From contig NZ_JARXVD010000015.1 in assembly GCF_029892685.1 (NCBI RefSeq), positions 62,001-126,000 on the forward strand: a stretch of 64,000 bases of DNA, given 5' to 3'. Of the stretch, positions 16,674-25,135 are shown one piece after another. The notes under the pieces are model-generated. The model was given only the letters and a program-made list of their open reading frames with translations. It made no database searches and was not told the origin of the DNA. This DNA comes from Mycobacterium sp. OTB74. Its GTDB lineage: Bacteria; Actinomycetota; Actinomycetes; Mycobacteriales; Mycobacteriaceae. Made by a program: the position numbers and the translations under genes. The stretch's first letter is position 1; each line of letters opens with the position of its first letter.

Positions 16674-17167
16674 TCGTCGTCCTCCTCGACCGTCTGTGTG
16701 CCCAACTCTTCGAGTTGCGCGCGCAGCGTGCGGTGCCGCCGTGCCCACGCCTGGGCGGTGCGCTCTCCGCTGAGTCTGAGCCCGATACCGGTGCGCCCGC
16801 GTGGCACTCCGGTCAGCTCGCCGAGCGCCCGCGACGACTGCCAGCGCGGCGTTGTCGAACCACGGGCCTCCGGGTACAGCGAGACGATGGTGTCGACGCG
16901 GATGGACTCCTGACCCTGACGCAGGTACTCAGGCGTCAGCTCGACTGAGGTGTGGATACGTGCGGCCTTGACCTGGATGAACATGAACCCCGTCACCACG
17001 ACCAGGAAGGCCACCGGCACCAGCGGATCGACCCGGTGCGCAGACCACACCTGCATCCCGGCCAGTGATACCGCTGAAAAGGGACCGAGCGCCAGCCACC
17101 ACCAACTGGCACCGGGCTCACTGAACAGGATCTGTTCGGCCTCCGCCTCTACGGGTGTATCCGTCAC
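16670..17167 (-). CDS. membrane protein of unknown function (Rv0513-like)
   Basis: The 165-aa protein has two N-terminal hydrophobic segments (about residues 23-42 and 47-66) followed by a soluble domain with VDTIVSLYPEARGSTTPRWQ and GLRLSGERTAQAWARRHRTLRAQLEEL. This resembles the two-helix plus PH-like layout of actinobacterial DUF3093-type proteins, a comparison I am not certain of. The GTG start overlaps the upstream gene by 4 nt. Confidence 0.7.
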   Translation of the reverse strand: MTDTPVEAEAEQILFSEPGASWWWLALGPFSAVSLAGMQVWSAHRVDPLVPVAFLVVVTGFMFIQVKAARIHTSVELTPEYLRQGQESIRVDTIVSLYPEARGSTTPRWQSSRALGELTGVPRGRTGIGLRLSGERTAQAWARRHRTLRAQLEELGTQTVEEDDE

Positions 17168-17568
17168 GTATCGGCCTCTCCGTCAAACCACTGCTGAGCC
17201 ACCGGCCGAGTGATCGACACCGTCCCGGCGATCGATAACGCCATCACCACCACCAGCACCAGCAACCCCAGTGGATCGGTCCCAAACGCCAACAGCAGCA
17301 AAACGATCAGCAGCACCGTGCCCATCGCCAATGCGGCCGCAGCGCGGCGGAAACGGGCATCTCCACGGCGCGCCCTACCGGCCAGGAAACCCTGGCTGAG
17401 CCCGACCACGACCAAGAGGCCACCGATTGCCCGGAACTGTATGGGGATGTTGAGGCTGAGCTGCCACAGTCCCAGCGCGGCCAACAGCACCGCGCCCGCC
17501 ACCCAGCACCAGAAAGCCACCGTGACGGCCTTCGGCCGGGCGGGCGGGACGGGTGTGGGCTCGTTCAT
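17164..17568 (-). CDS. four-helix membrane protein
   Basis: The 134-aa protein begins with a Pro-rich cytoplasmic stretch (MNEPTPVPPARPK), followed by four hydrophobic helices (about residues 17-37, 43-60, 77-95, 97-117). It is co-transcribed with its neighbours, 11 nt after the upstream stop and overlapping the downstream gene by 4 nt. No family is recognised with confidence. A possible link to the haem genes is by position only. Confidence 0.65.
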   Translation of the reverse strand: MNEPTPVPPARPKAVTVAFWCWVAGAVLLAALGLWQLSLNIPIQFRAIGGLLVVVGLSQGFLAGRARRGDARFRRAAAALAMGTVLLIVLLLLAFGTDPLGLLVLVVVMALSIAGTVSITRPVAQQWFDGEADT

Positions 17569-17579
17569 GGTCGGCCAGC

Positions 17580-18014
17580 CTAACGGGTGAAGAACTTGGT
17601 CGAGTCCGGTCGGTGCAGCAGGTACACGCCACCTCCGATCAGGACCGAAGCGCCGATAGCGCAGACCGCATAACCGACCGCCGCGGCAGCGCCGCCGAAA
17701 TCGCCGAACAGGCCGGAGGCCAGAAAGACGATGGTGAACGCCGATCCGCCGGTTAAGATGCTGCGCGCCCATCGATAGCCCTGGCGCAGCAAGACCAGGA
17801 ACGTGACCACCAGCACCGCGACCACGAACACCATCAGGCCCGACGACACATAGATCACGCCCGGACTGGCCGAACCGTGGCCCGACGCTGCGGTTCGGGC
17901 CGTCGTCACCAGACTGATCACGTAGCCGATGACTGCCAACGGCAGCGCAGCGAGCCAAAGCCACACACCGGTGTCGACGTCGTGCGGACGCTGCGGGTCC
18001 AGTTGTGTGTTCAC
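17580..18014 (-). CDS. four-helix membrane protein downstream of hemB
   Basis: The 144-aa protein has four hydrophobic helices (about residues 19-40, 53-75, 82-103, 108-130). The GTG at 18014 (VNTQLDPQRPHDVDTG) overlaps the hemB stop by 4 nt, so translation is coupled to hemB. No family is recognised. Confidence 0.68.
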   Translation of the reverse strand: MNTQLDPQRPHDVDTGVWLWLAALPLAVIGYVISLVTTARTAASGHGSASPGVIYVSSGLMVFVVAVLVVTFLVLLRQGYRWARSILTGGSAFTIVFLASGLFGDFGGAAAAVGYAVCAIGASVLIGGGVYLLHRPDSTKFFTR

Positions 18015-18997
18015 CGCAGCCAACCGGCGACGTCGGTCGCCCAGTAGGTCAGGACGATATCCGCACCCGCGCGCCGGATGCTGGTCAACGACTCCAATAC
18101 CGAAGCCCGCAGGTCGATCCAGCCATTGGCGGCGGCCGCGCTGATCATCGAGTACTCACCCGAAATCTGGTATGCCGCAACAGGAACCGGCGATATCTCG
18201 GCGGCTGCGCGGACCACGTCCAGGTAGCTCATGGCGGGCTTGACCATCACCATGTCGGCACCTTCGGCAATGTCCAACTCGATCTCGTGCACCGCCTCGC
18301 GGCCGTTGCCCGGATCCTGTTGGTAGGTGCGACGATCGCCTTCAAGACTGGACCCCACCGCTTCGCGGAACGGCCCGTAGAACGCCGACGCGAACTTGGC
18401 GGCATAGGCCAGGATCAGCACGTTCTCATGACCCGCGGCGTCCAGCCCGTCGCGGATGGCCGCTACCTGGCCATCCATCATGCCGCTCGGCCCCAACACC
18501 TGAGCACCCGAATCAGCCTGTGCTACAGCAAGTTTCACGTACTGCTCATTGGTGGCGTCATTATCGACCCGGCCGGCCTGATCCAGCACCCCGCAGTGCC
18601 CGTGGTCGGTGAACTCATCCAGACAGGTGTCGGCCATCAGCACCGTGGCGTCACCCAAATCCGAATTCAGTTCGCGCAGAGCCAGATTCAGGATGCCGTT
18701 CGGATCGACGCCCTGGGACCCGGTGGCGTCCTTGTCCGAATCGCACGGCACACCGAAAAGCATCAGCCCGCCGACACCGGTCGCTACGGCTTCGGCCGCC
18801 GCATGGCGCAGCGAATCCCGGGTGTGTTGCACCACCCCGGGCATCGACTCGATGGGCCGCGGTTCGGACAGCCCGTCGGCGACAAACATGGGCAGCACCA
18901 GATGCCGTGGCTCCAGCGATGTTTCAGATACCAAGCGCCTCAGGGCCGGGGTGGCCCGCAAGCGCCGGGGCCGATGCCTGGGAAAGGACAACAGCAA
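18011..18997 (-). CDS. hemB: delta-aminolevulinic acid dehydratase (porphobilinogen synthase)
   Basis: HemB condenses two 5-aminolevulinate molecules to porphobilinogen. The 328-aa product has the start region SFPRHRPRRLRATPALRRLV, VLPMFVADG, the metal-binding region MADTCLDEFTDHGHCG, and two active-site lysine segments, LAYAAKFASAFYGPFR and MVKPAMSYLD. The start is TTG 18997, preceded by AGAAGGAAGG, giving a length near M. tuberculosis HemB; the open frame upstream is overlap with the hemD end. TTG starts are rare and could limit expression. Confidence 0.93.
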   Translation of the reverse strand: MLLSFPRHRPRRLRATPALRRLVSETSLEPRHLVLPMFVADGLSEPRPIESMPGVVQHTRDSLRHAAAEAVATGVGGLMLFGVPCDSDKDATGSQGVDPNGILNLALRELNSDLGDATVLMADTCLDEFTDHGHCGVLDQAGRVDNDATNEQYVKLAVAQADSGAQVLGPSGMMDGQVAAIRDGLDAAGHENVLILAYAAKFASAFYGPFREAVGSSLEGDRRTYQQDPGNGREAVHEIELDIAEGADMVMVKPAMSYLDVVRAAAEISPVPVAAYQISGEYSMISAAAANGWIDLRASVLESLTSIRRAGADIVLTYWATDVAGWLR

Positions 18998-19022
18998 TGC
19001 CTTCCTTCTGCGCGGAGCGCGC

Positions 19023-20720
19023 TTAGCGGCGACGGCTCTTCTTGCGCGGCGGCGGCAGTGCACCCTCGGCGCGCAGTCGAGCGGCATGCTCGGCCAGCGC
19101 CTCCACCAGTGGGCCGACCGCCGCTGTCTCCGGCTGCACATCCACCCGCAGGCCGAATTCGGCTGCAGTTTCAGCAGTTTTCGGGCCGATGCAAGCAACG
19201 ATGGTGCGGGCGTGCGGTTTTCCGGCGATACCGACCAGGTTGCGCACCGTCGAACTCGAGGTGAAGCAGACCGCGTCGAAGCCGCCGGTCTTGATCATCT
19301 CGCGGGTGTGCGCTGGCGGCGGGGCAGCCCGCACGGTCCGGTAGGCCGTCACATCCTCGATCTCCCAACCGCGTTCGCGCAGGCCCTCGGCCAGCGTCTC
19401 GGTTGCGATGTCGGCACGCGGCAGCAGCACACGGTTCACCGGGTCGAAAATCTCGTCGTACTCGGGGAATTCGTCCAGCAGCCCCAGCGAGGACTGCTCG
19501 CCGGCCGGCACCAGCTCGGGGTTGATGCCGAAAGAGCGCACCTTGTCCGCAGTCGACTGACCGACGCAGGCGATCTTCACGCCGGAGAAGGCCCGGGCGT
19601 CCAGACCGAACTCATTGAACTTCTCCCACACCGCGCGAACGGCGTTGGTGGAGGTGAACACCACCCACTGGAAGCGTCCGTCGACCAAGCCCTTGACCGC
19701 GCGCTCCATCTGCGCGGGGCTGCGCGGCGGCTCGACGGCGATGGTGGGCACCTCGATGGGCGACGCACCGTGACCGACCAGCCGGTCGCTCATCTCGCCG
19801 GCCTGATCCTTGGTGCGCGGCACCAGCACGGTCCAGCCGTACAGGGCGCGGCTCTCCCACCAGTTCAGCTTGGCGCGGTTGGCGACGGTCTTGCCGATGG
19901 TGACCACCAGCGGGCCGGCCAGCGGACCGGCGGGCTCTGGACCGACCGGCTTGTCCAGCACGGCCTTGTCCAGCAGCCCGGCCAGCGTGGTCTCAATCGA
20001 GCGCTGCTGGCAGGTGGTGCCGTTGGCGGTGACGACGCACGGCGTGCCCTCGGTCAGGCCGAACTCGATCAGGGTCTTGGCGGCCTCCGGCAGGTGCGAC
20101 ACCGTCGCATGCAGAATCAGCGGGCCCGGCGCGGCGGCCAGCGCAGCCCAGTCCACATTGGGGTCGCGGACGTCGGCAACGGTGTGCGAGGAACCCAGCG
20201 GCAGGCCGGCGTAGGTGGGCACAGCAGTCGCTGACGGCAGGCCCGGCACGATCTCGAAGTGCGCCTGGGTCTTGGCCAGCGCGTTGATCTCGGTGATCAC
20301 CGCATCGATCGACAGCGGGTCACCGGCGACCAGCCGCACCACATCGGCGCCGGAGCGGGTCTCGGCGATAAGCTGCTTGGCCACCTCAGCCGGATCACCC
20401 AGCGCCGGGCGCACATCCACGCCGTTGGGGAACGTCATGGTCGGCACCGAAGACACAGTCGACGTCTCCACTGCGTCGCCCGTGTCCGCAGGGGACTCGG
20501 CAGCCGCCTCGGCCGCATCGACCGGCTCGGGGCCGGACGCCGGCGGCAATTCGATACCGATCAGGGCCAGCACCGCTTCGGGCACATCATGGTCGGTGAA
20601 AACCAACGCAGCATTAGTCAGTACGTTGCGCGCACGCGTCGTCAACAGCCCCGGATCACCAGGCCCGGAACCGACGAAGGTGATGCGGCCGGGCTTGTGC
20701 TTACGCACTCGGGTCGTCAT
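19023..20720 (-). CDS. hemD: uroporphyrinogen-III synthase fused to a SUMT-like methyltransferase domain
   Basis: The 565-aa two-domain protein has an N-terminal tetrapyrrole (corrin/porphyrin) methylase-type domain with VGSGPGDPGLLTTRA (about residues 16-30), and a C-terminal uroporphyrinogen-III synthase domain from about 300 (TVLVPRTKDQAGEMSDRL, VVFTSTNAVRAVWEKF). An Ala-rich insert interrupts the methylase part near residues 62-88, and the protein ends in a basic tail (PPRKKSRRR). The same fusion and length are known for mycobacterial HemD. It closes hydroxymethylbilane to uroporphyrinogen III. Confidence 0.92.
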   Translation of the reverse strand: MTTRVRKHKPGRITFVGSGPGDPGLLTTRARNVLTNAALVFTDHDVPEAVLALIGIELPPASGPEPVDAAEAAAESPADTGDAVETSTVSSVPTMTFPNGVDVRPALGDPAEVAKQLIAETRSGADVVRLVAGDPLSIDAVITEINALAKTQAHFEIVPGLPSATAVPTYAGLPLGSSHTVADVRDPNVDWAALAAAPGPLILHATVSHLPEAAKTLIEFGLTEGTPCVVTANGTTCQQRSIETTLAGLLDKAVLDKPVGPEPAGPLAGPLVVTIGKTVANRAKLNWWESRALYGWTVLVPRTKDQAGEMSDRLVGHGASPIEVPTIAVEPPRSPAQMERAVKGLVDGRFQWVVFTSTNAVRAVWEKFNEFGLDARAFSGVKIACVGQSTADKVRSFGINPELVPAGEQSSLGLLDEFPEYDEIFDPVNRVLLPRADIATETLAEGLRERGWEIEDVTAYRTVRAAPPPAHTREMIKTGGFDAVCFTSSSTVRNLVGIAGKPHARTIVACIGPKTAETAAEFGLRVDVQPETAAVGPLVEALAEHAARLRAEGALPPPRKKSRRR

Positions 20721-20723
20721 CTC

Positions 20724-21689
20724 TTACTCCCGCTCTACAGTCCGCTGGTCCAACACATCGCGCGCTCCCAGCTCGAACAACTCCGCGGCCACCGAGAGCG
20801 CCAGCTCCCGTGCCCGTTCGGGTGTACCGATACCGGACGCACGGATCACGTCGGACCCGTCCAGCGCCGCCACGCAACCGCGCAGCGACAGCTCTTCGAA
20901 GACCCGGCCGTCCTCGTCGATGGATTCGACCACTTCAGCGATCGCACCCACCGGCGCGGAACAGCCCGCCTCCAGTTCGGCCAACAGAACTCGTTCGGCA
21001 GTGACCGCGGCGCGCGTATCGGGATGGTCCAGCTTTCCCAACAGCGTCACCAGATCGGTATCACCCACGCGGCACTCGACCGCGAGGGCACCCTGGGCCG
21101 GCGCTGGCAACATCTGCACCGGCTCGAGGCTCTCGGTGACGGCATCGAGTCGCCCGATGCGGGCCAGACCCGCCCGAGCGACGACAACCGCGTCGAGATC
21201 ACCACTACTTACCCTGTTCAACCTGGTATCTAGGTTGCCTCGTAGGGGGCGAATTTCCAAACCGAGACCCAGTGCTCTAAGCTGTGCCGCCCGTCGCGGG
21301 CTTGACGTGCCGACCACAGAGCCCGCCGGCAACTCCCCGAGCACCATTCCGTCGCGTGCCACCAACGCGTCTCGCGCATCTTCCCGGGGCGGGATGGCGG
21401 CGATCACGAAGCGCTCATCGGGAGCAGTCGGCAAATCCTTATAGGAATGCACCGCGACGTCGATGCGGTCATCGGCCATGGCCTCACGCAACTCGGTGGT
21501 GAAGATGCCGATCCCGATCTCAGCTACCGGTGCCTGCGAACGGTCGCCATCGGTGCTGATGACAACGAGTTCGGCGGGCTGGCCGAGAGCTATCAACGCA
21601 TCGCGGACGGTACCGGCCTGAGTGGTAGCCAGAAGGCTGCCCCGGGTGCCGATCCGCACTGCGGTTTTGCGGGTCGAGGGATTACTCAC
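20724..21689 (-). CDS. hemC: porphobilinogen deaminase (hydroxymethylbilane synthase)
   Basis: HemC polymerises four porphobilinogens into hydroxymethylbilane. The 321-aa product has the N-terminal VRIGTRGSLLATTQAG and the dipyrromethane-cofactor Cys in LEAGCSAPVGAIAE (about residue 240). GTG 21689 is preferred; a TTG one codon upstream also fits. It begins 7 nt after hemA and ends 3 nt before hemD, so the three are one transcript. Confidence 0.93.
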   Translation of the reverse strand: MSNPSTRKTAVRIGTRGSLLATTQAGTVRDALIALGQPAELVVISTDGDRSQAPVAEIGIGIFTTELREAMADDRIDVAVHSYKDLPTAPDERFVIAAIPPREDARDALVARDGMVLGELPAGSVVGTSSPRRAAQLRALGLGLEIRPLRGNLDTRLNRVSSGDLDAVVVARAGLARIGRLDAVTESLEPVQMLPAPAQGALAVECRVGDTDLVTLLGKLDHPDTRAAVTAERVLLAELEAGCSAPVGAIAEVVESIDEDGRVFEELSLRGCVAALDGSDVIRASGIGTPERARELALSVAAELFELGARDVLDQRTVERE

Positions 21690-21696
21690 CAAACGT

Positions 21697-23067
21697 CTAC
21701 TCAGCCTCGCCGTGATCGAATTGCGGCTCTATGGCCGCCAAATCTGTTGTCACCAAAGGTAATTCACCACCGGAGACCGCGTCGACGGCCTGCGGGTCGA
21801 GCTCGAACAGCTCGCGCAGCGCTTCGGCGTAGCTGTCGCCACCGGGCGCGCTGGCCAGTTGCTTGACCCGCACGGTCGGAGCGTGCAGCAACTTGTCGAC
21901 AACGCGCCGGACCGTCTTGGCCACCTCGTCGCGGTGTGCGGCGTCCAGCCCAGGAACCCTGTTGTCCAGCCGCAGCAGCTCGGCCTCGACCACGTCGGCA
22001 GCGCGCTGACGCAGCGCCGTGACGGTCGGGGTGACCTCGGCCATCCGCTGGCCGGCCAGATAATTGGCAACCTCAGCAGCGACGATCGAGCGGGCCGCAT
22101 CGGCGTCGGACGCAGCGGCCCGGGCCGACGGCTCACGCTGGATGCGGTCCATATCGATCATGGACACACCGGGCAGGCCGGCGATCGCGGAGTCGACGTC
22201 GCGCGGCATGCCCAGGTCGCAGACGGCCAGCGGGCGGTTCTCCGACCGGCCGGCCAAACCACGGTGCGCGTCGGCCAGGGACACCACCGGGCGCACCGCG
22301 CCGGTACACGCGACCACCACGTCGGCGTTGGCCAGTGCGGCGGAAATGCCGTCCAAGGTGTACGCCTGGGCAGCGACGCCCTGCGCCGTCAGGTTTTCCA
22401 CCATGCGCTCGGCATGCGGCAGCGTGCGGTTCACCACCTCGACGCGGGCGATGCCCGCACGGGCCAGATGAGCGGCAGCCAGCGCGCCCATGGAGCCTGC
22501 GCCGATGATCGCGGCGGTCCGCCCGGCCAGAGAAGTCAGCTTGGCCTCGGCCATATCCAGCGCGACCGACACCACCGAGGCGCCTGCCGCGTCGATGCCG
22601 GTCTCGGAATGCACGCGCTTGCCGACCGATAGCGCCCGCTGGGACAGCTCATGCAGCGTGCGGCCGACGGCCTGATTGGCTTCGGCACTGGCGTAGGCAC
22701 GCCGCACCTGGCCCAACACCTGGGCTTCGCCGATGACGGCCGAATCCAGGCCGCTGGCCACCGCGAACAGGTGCTCGACAGCGGCTTCGGCGTAGCGCAC
22801 ATAGGCGTATTTGGTCAGATCGTTCAGCGACATGCCCGACCGCTCGGAGAGCACCGAGCCGATCACCGACAGCCCGCCGTGGAAGGCGTCGACAACCGCG
22901 TAGACCTCGACCCGGTTGCACGTGGACAGCACCATGGCCTCGGTGACCAGAGACGATTCCAGCAGCTGCTCGACCATCTTGGCTTGTTCGGCTTCGTCGG
23001 TGCTGAGTTGTTCAAGCACAGAAACTGGCGCACTGCGGTGCGAAACCCCGAAAAGCAGCACGCTCAC
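21697..23067 (-). CDS. hemA: glutamyl-tRNA reductase
   Basis: HemA reduces glutamyl-tRNA to glutamate-1-semialdehyde with NADPH and commits carbon to tetrapyrroles. The 456-aa product has the catalytic Cys in VLSTCNRVEVYAV (about residue 50), the Rossmann motif GAGSMGALAAAHLARAG (about 190), and a helical dimerisation tail. The GTG at 23067 gives VSVLLFGVSHRSAP, the conserved beginning. It heads the hemACDB operon. Confidence 0.94.
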   Translation of the reverse strand: MSVLLFGVSHRSAPVSVLEQLSTDEAEQAKMVEQLLESSLVTEAMVLSTCNRVEVYAVVDAFHGGLSVIGSVLSERSGMSLNDLTKYAYVRYAEAAVEHLFAVASGLDSAVIGEAQVLGQVRRAYASAEANQAVGRTLHELSQRALSVGKRVHSETGIDAAGASVVSVALDMAEAKLTSLAGRTAAIIGAGSMGALAAAHLARAGIARVEVVNRTLPHAERMVENLTAQGVAAQAYTLDGISAALANADVVVACTGAVRPVVSLADAHRGLAGRSENRPLAVCDLGMPRDVDSAIAGLPGVSMIDMDRIQREPSARAAASDADAARSIVAAEVANYLAGQRMAEVTPTVTALRQRAADVVEAELLRLDNRVPGLDAAHRDEVAKTVRRVVDKLLHAPTVRVKQLASAPGGDSYAEALRELFELDPQAVDAVSGGELPLVTTDLAAIEPQFDHGEAE

Positions 23068-23197
23068 GGCTTGATTACACCTCTCCCCGTCGCTTCGTCG
23101 GCCCAAGGAACGTCGTCAAAGGTAGCCGCTCACCAGCCTGCTCACCAAATCTGCTATATGACTGTGGACCCGCCCGTACGACGAGGTCAACCCGCGC

Positions 23198-23482
23198 TCA
23201 GCTGGCCAGATCGGCGCGCAGTTGCTCCTCATCGACTTCCCAGTAGCTGTGCTCGACATCGTCGAGCAACACCACCGGCAGCCGATCGCCGAATTCGGCA
23301 CGCAACGACGGGTCGCCACTGGCGGCTGCGGCGTCGACGTCAACACTCGTCAGGGCGAAGCCAAGTTCATCGGCAAGCACCGCCAGTTGCCCGGCCGCGC
23401 GCTCGCACATGGTGCAGCCGGCGCGGGTGAGCAAGGTCACGCGACTTTGTCCTTGTGGCCGACGGTCCGCTGAACGTGTCAC
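23198..23482 (-). CDS. glutaredoxin-like protein (Rv0508-like)
   Basis: The 94-aa thioredoxin-fold protein has a CTMC active site (Cys23, Cys26, RAGCTMCERA) and the cis-Pro region DRLPVVLLDD, fitting the DUF836/glutaredoxin-like family. GTG 23482 is chosen. It lies 130 nt upstream of hemA on the same strand and is divergent from serB1 with a 33-nt shared promoter gap. A role in redox maintenance of the haem pathway is conjecture. Confidence 0.82.
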   Translation of the reverse strand: MTRSADRRPQGQSRVTLLTRAGCTMCERAAGQLAVLADELGFALTSVDVDAAAASGDPSLRAEFGDRLPVVLLDDVEHSYWEVDEEQLRADLAS

Positions 23483-23515
23483 GCGTATCAGTATCGCGTG
23501 ACTTAGTGTTGACGT

Positions 23516-24358
23516 GTGTCCGAGTCCAGCCGCGTGACCACCGACGAGCCCGCGGATGAGGGCGCGCCCGTCGTCGCCCCGCCGCCCCCTCCGGACCTGA
23601 CCGCGGCGGCGTTCTTCGACGTCGACAACACCCTGGTGCACGGATCCTCGTTGGTGCACTTCGCCCGCGGCCTGGCCGCCCGCGACTACTTCACCTACTC
23701 CGATCTGGCCCGCTTCGGCTACGCGCAGGCCAAGTTTCAGCTGACCGGCAAGGAGAACAGCGACGATGTCGCAGCCGGCCGGCGCAAGGCGCTGTCGTTC
23801 ATCGAAGGCCGGCAGACCGCCGAGCTGGAGGCCCTCGGCGACGAGATCTACGACGAGATCATCGCCGACAAGATCTGGCAGGGCACCCGGGCGCTGGCGC
23901 AGATGCACCTGGACGCCGGGCAGCAGGTATGGCTGGTCACCGCCACACCCAAAGAGCTGGCCGAGACCATCGCCCGCAAGCTCGGCCTGACCGGCGCGTT
24001 GGGCACGGTCGCCGAGTCGGTGGACGGCGTGTTCACCGGGCGGCTGGTGGGCGACATCCTGCACGGGGTCGGCAAGGCTCACGCGGTGCGGCAGCTGGCC
24101 ATCCGCGAAGGGCTGAACCTGCGCCGGTGCACGGCCTATTCGGACAGCTTCAACGACGTGCCCATGCTGTCCCTGGTGGGCACCGCCGTCGCGATCAACC
24201 CGGACGCCGCGCTGCGCGATGTGGCCCGCGAACGAGGCTGGGAAATCCGGGACTTCCGCACCGCCCGCAAGGCCGCACGGATCGGGGTTCCGTCGGCGCT
24301 GGCACTGGGTGCGGTCGGCGGTGCGCTGGCCGCCATGGCGTCCCGCAAGGGCACCTAA
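23516..24358 (+). CDS. serB1: HAD-superfamily IB phosphatase, SerB1 type
   Basis: The 280-aa HAD hydrolase has the nucleophile motif DVDNT (Asp35, Asp37), motif II in LVTATPKELAE, and motif IV YSDSFNDVPML. The C-terminus carries a hydrophobic Ala/Gly stretch (SALALGAVGGALAAMAS) that may bind membrane. Annotated mycobacterial relatives are called phosphoserine phosphatase SerB1, but the family also includes phospholipid-type phosphatases, so the substrate is open. Confidence 0.82.
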   Translation: MSESSRVTTDEPADEGAPVVAPPPPPDLTAAAFFDVDNTLVHGSSLVHFARGLAARDYFTYSDLARFGYAQAKFQLTGKENSDDVAAGRRKALSFIEGRQTAELEALGDEIYDEIIADKIWQGTRALAQMHLDAGQQVWLVTATPKELAETIARKLGLTGALGTVAESVDGVFTGRLVGDILHGVGKAHAVRQLAIREGLNLRRCTAYSDSFNDVPMLSLVGTAVAINPDAALRDVARERGWEIRDFRTARKAARIGVPSALALGAVGGALAAMASRKGT

Positions 24359-24509
24359 ACCCGGTTCTCTCCCCGTCCAAACGGACAAACGGGCCGCGAT
24401 GTACGGAGTAGCCCCGACCATGTTGTCGATCTCGACGCCAGCCGCCGCGGCCGGCCCCAGGCCCGAAGCTGACCAAAGGCCCAGACATTCGCTGATAGGC
24501 TCACGCGCC

Positions 24510-25040
24510 ATGGGCATTGCGGACGACATCATCGGAACCCACTACCGGTATCCGGACTACTTCGAGGTCGGCCGCGAGAAGGTCAAAGAGTTCGCTGCAG
24601 CGGTCCAAGACGACCACCCGGCGCACTTCTCGGAGGAGGCCGCAGCCGAGTGCGGTTCTGATGCCCTCATCGCGTCGTTGACGTTCATCGCGGTCGCCGG
24701 CCGGCGGGTCCAGCTCGAACTGTTCGACAAGTTCGATGTGCCGATCAACCTCGAGCGCGTACTGCACCGCGACCAGAAGCTGATCTACCACCGTCCGATC
24801 AAGGTCGGCGACAAGCTGTGGTTCGACTCGTACCTGGACTCGGTCATCGAGTCGCACGGCACCGTGATCAGCGAAATCCGTGCCGAAGTCACCGACGACA
24901 ACGGCGAGCCGGTGATGACCAGCATCGTCACCATGCTCGGCGAGGCCTTGCACGATGGCGAGGCCGGCGAGGTCAGCGCCCAGATCGCCGCAGCCCGCGA
25001 CGCCGCCATCGCGAAAATGGTTGCCGCACAAAACAGCTAA
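24510..25040 (+). CDS. HadA/MaoC-like hot-dog dehydratase (UPF0336, Rv0504c-like)
   Basis: The 176-aa single hot-dog-fold protein is of the family that includes the mycolic acid (3R)-hydroxyacyl-ACP dehydratase subunits HadA and HadC. It begins GIADDIIGTHYRYPDYFEVG and has FAAAVQDDHPAHFSEEAA near residue 30 and RPIKVGDKLWFDSYLDSV. It lacks the catalytic His/Asp pattern of MaoC HadB as far as I can see, so it may act as a non-catalytic partner. A TAGGCT -10-like box at 24496-24501 suggests a short or absent leader. Confidence 0.8.
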   Translation: MGIADDIIGTHYRYPDYFEVGREKVKEFAAAVQDDHPAHFSEEAAAECGSDALIASLTFIAVAGRRVQLELFDKFDVPINLERVLHRDQKLIYHRPIKVGDKLWFDSYLDSVIESHGTVISEIRAEVTDDNGEPVMTSIVTMLGEALHDGEAGEVSAQIAAARDAAIAKMVAAQNS

Positions 25041-25041
25041 C

Positions 25042-25087
25042 GTACAAAAAGGGGCCGCTCACCACGCGTGAGCGGCCCCTTTTGTAC
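25042..25087. terminator. bidirectional intrinsic terminator
   Basis: GGGGCCGCTCA and TGAGCGGCCCC pair perfectly around a short loop, flanked by AAAAA on the left and TTTT on the right, so the hairpin ends in a U-tract in both directions. It lies between the convergent HadA-like and acyltransferase genes, 2 nt after the stop of the former. Confidence 0.92.
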
Positions 25088-25135
25088 ACGTTTCACGGCG
25101 TCTTGCTGCACAAACGCGCACGCTCGCGCAAAAAG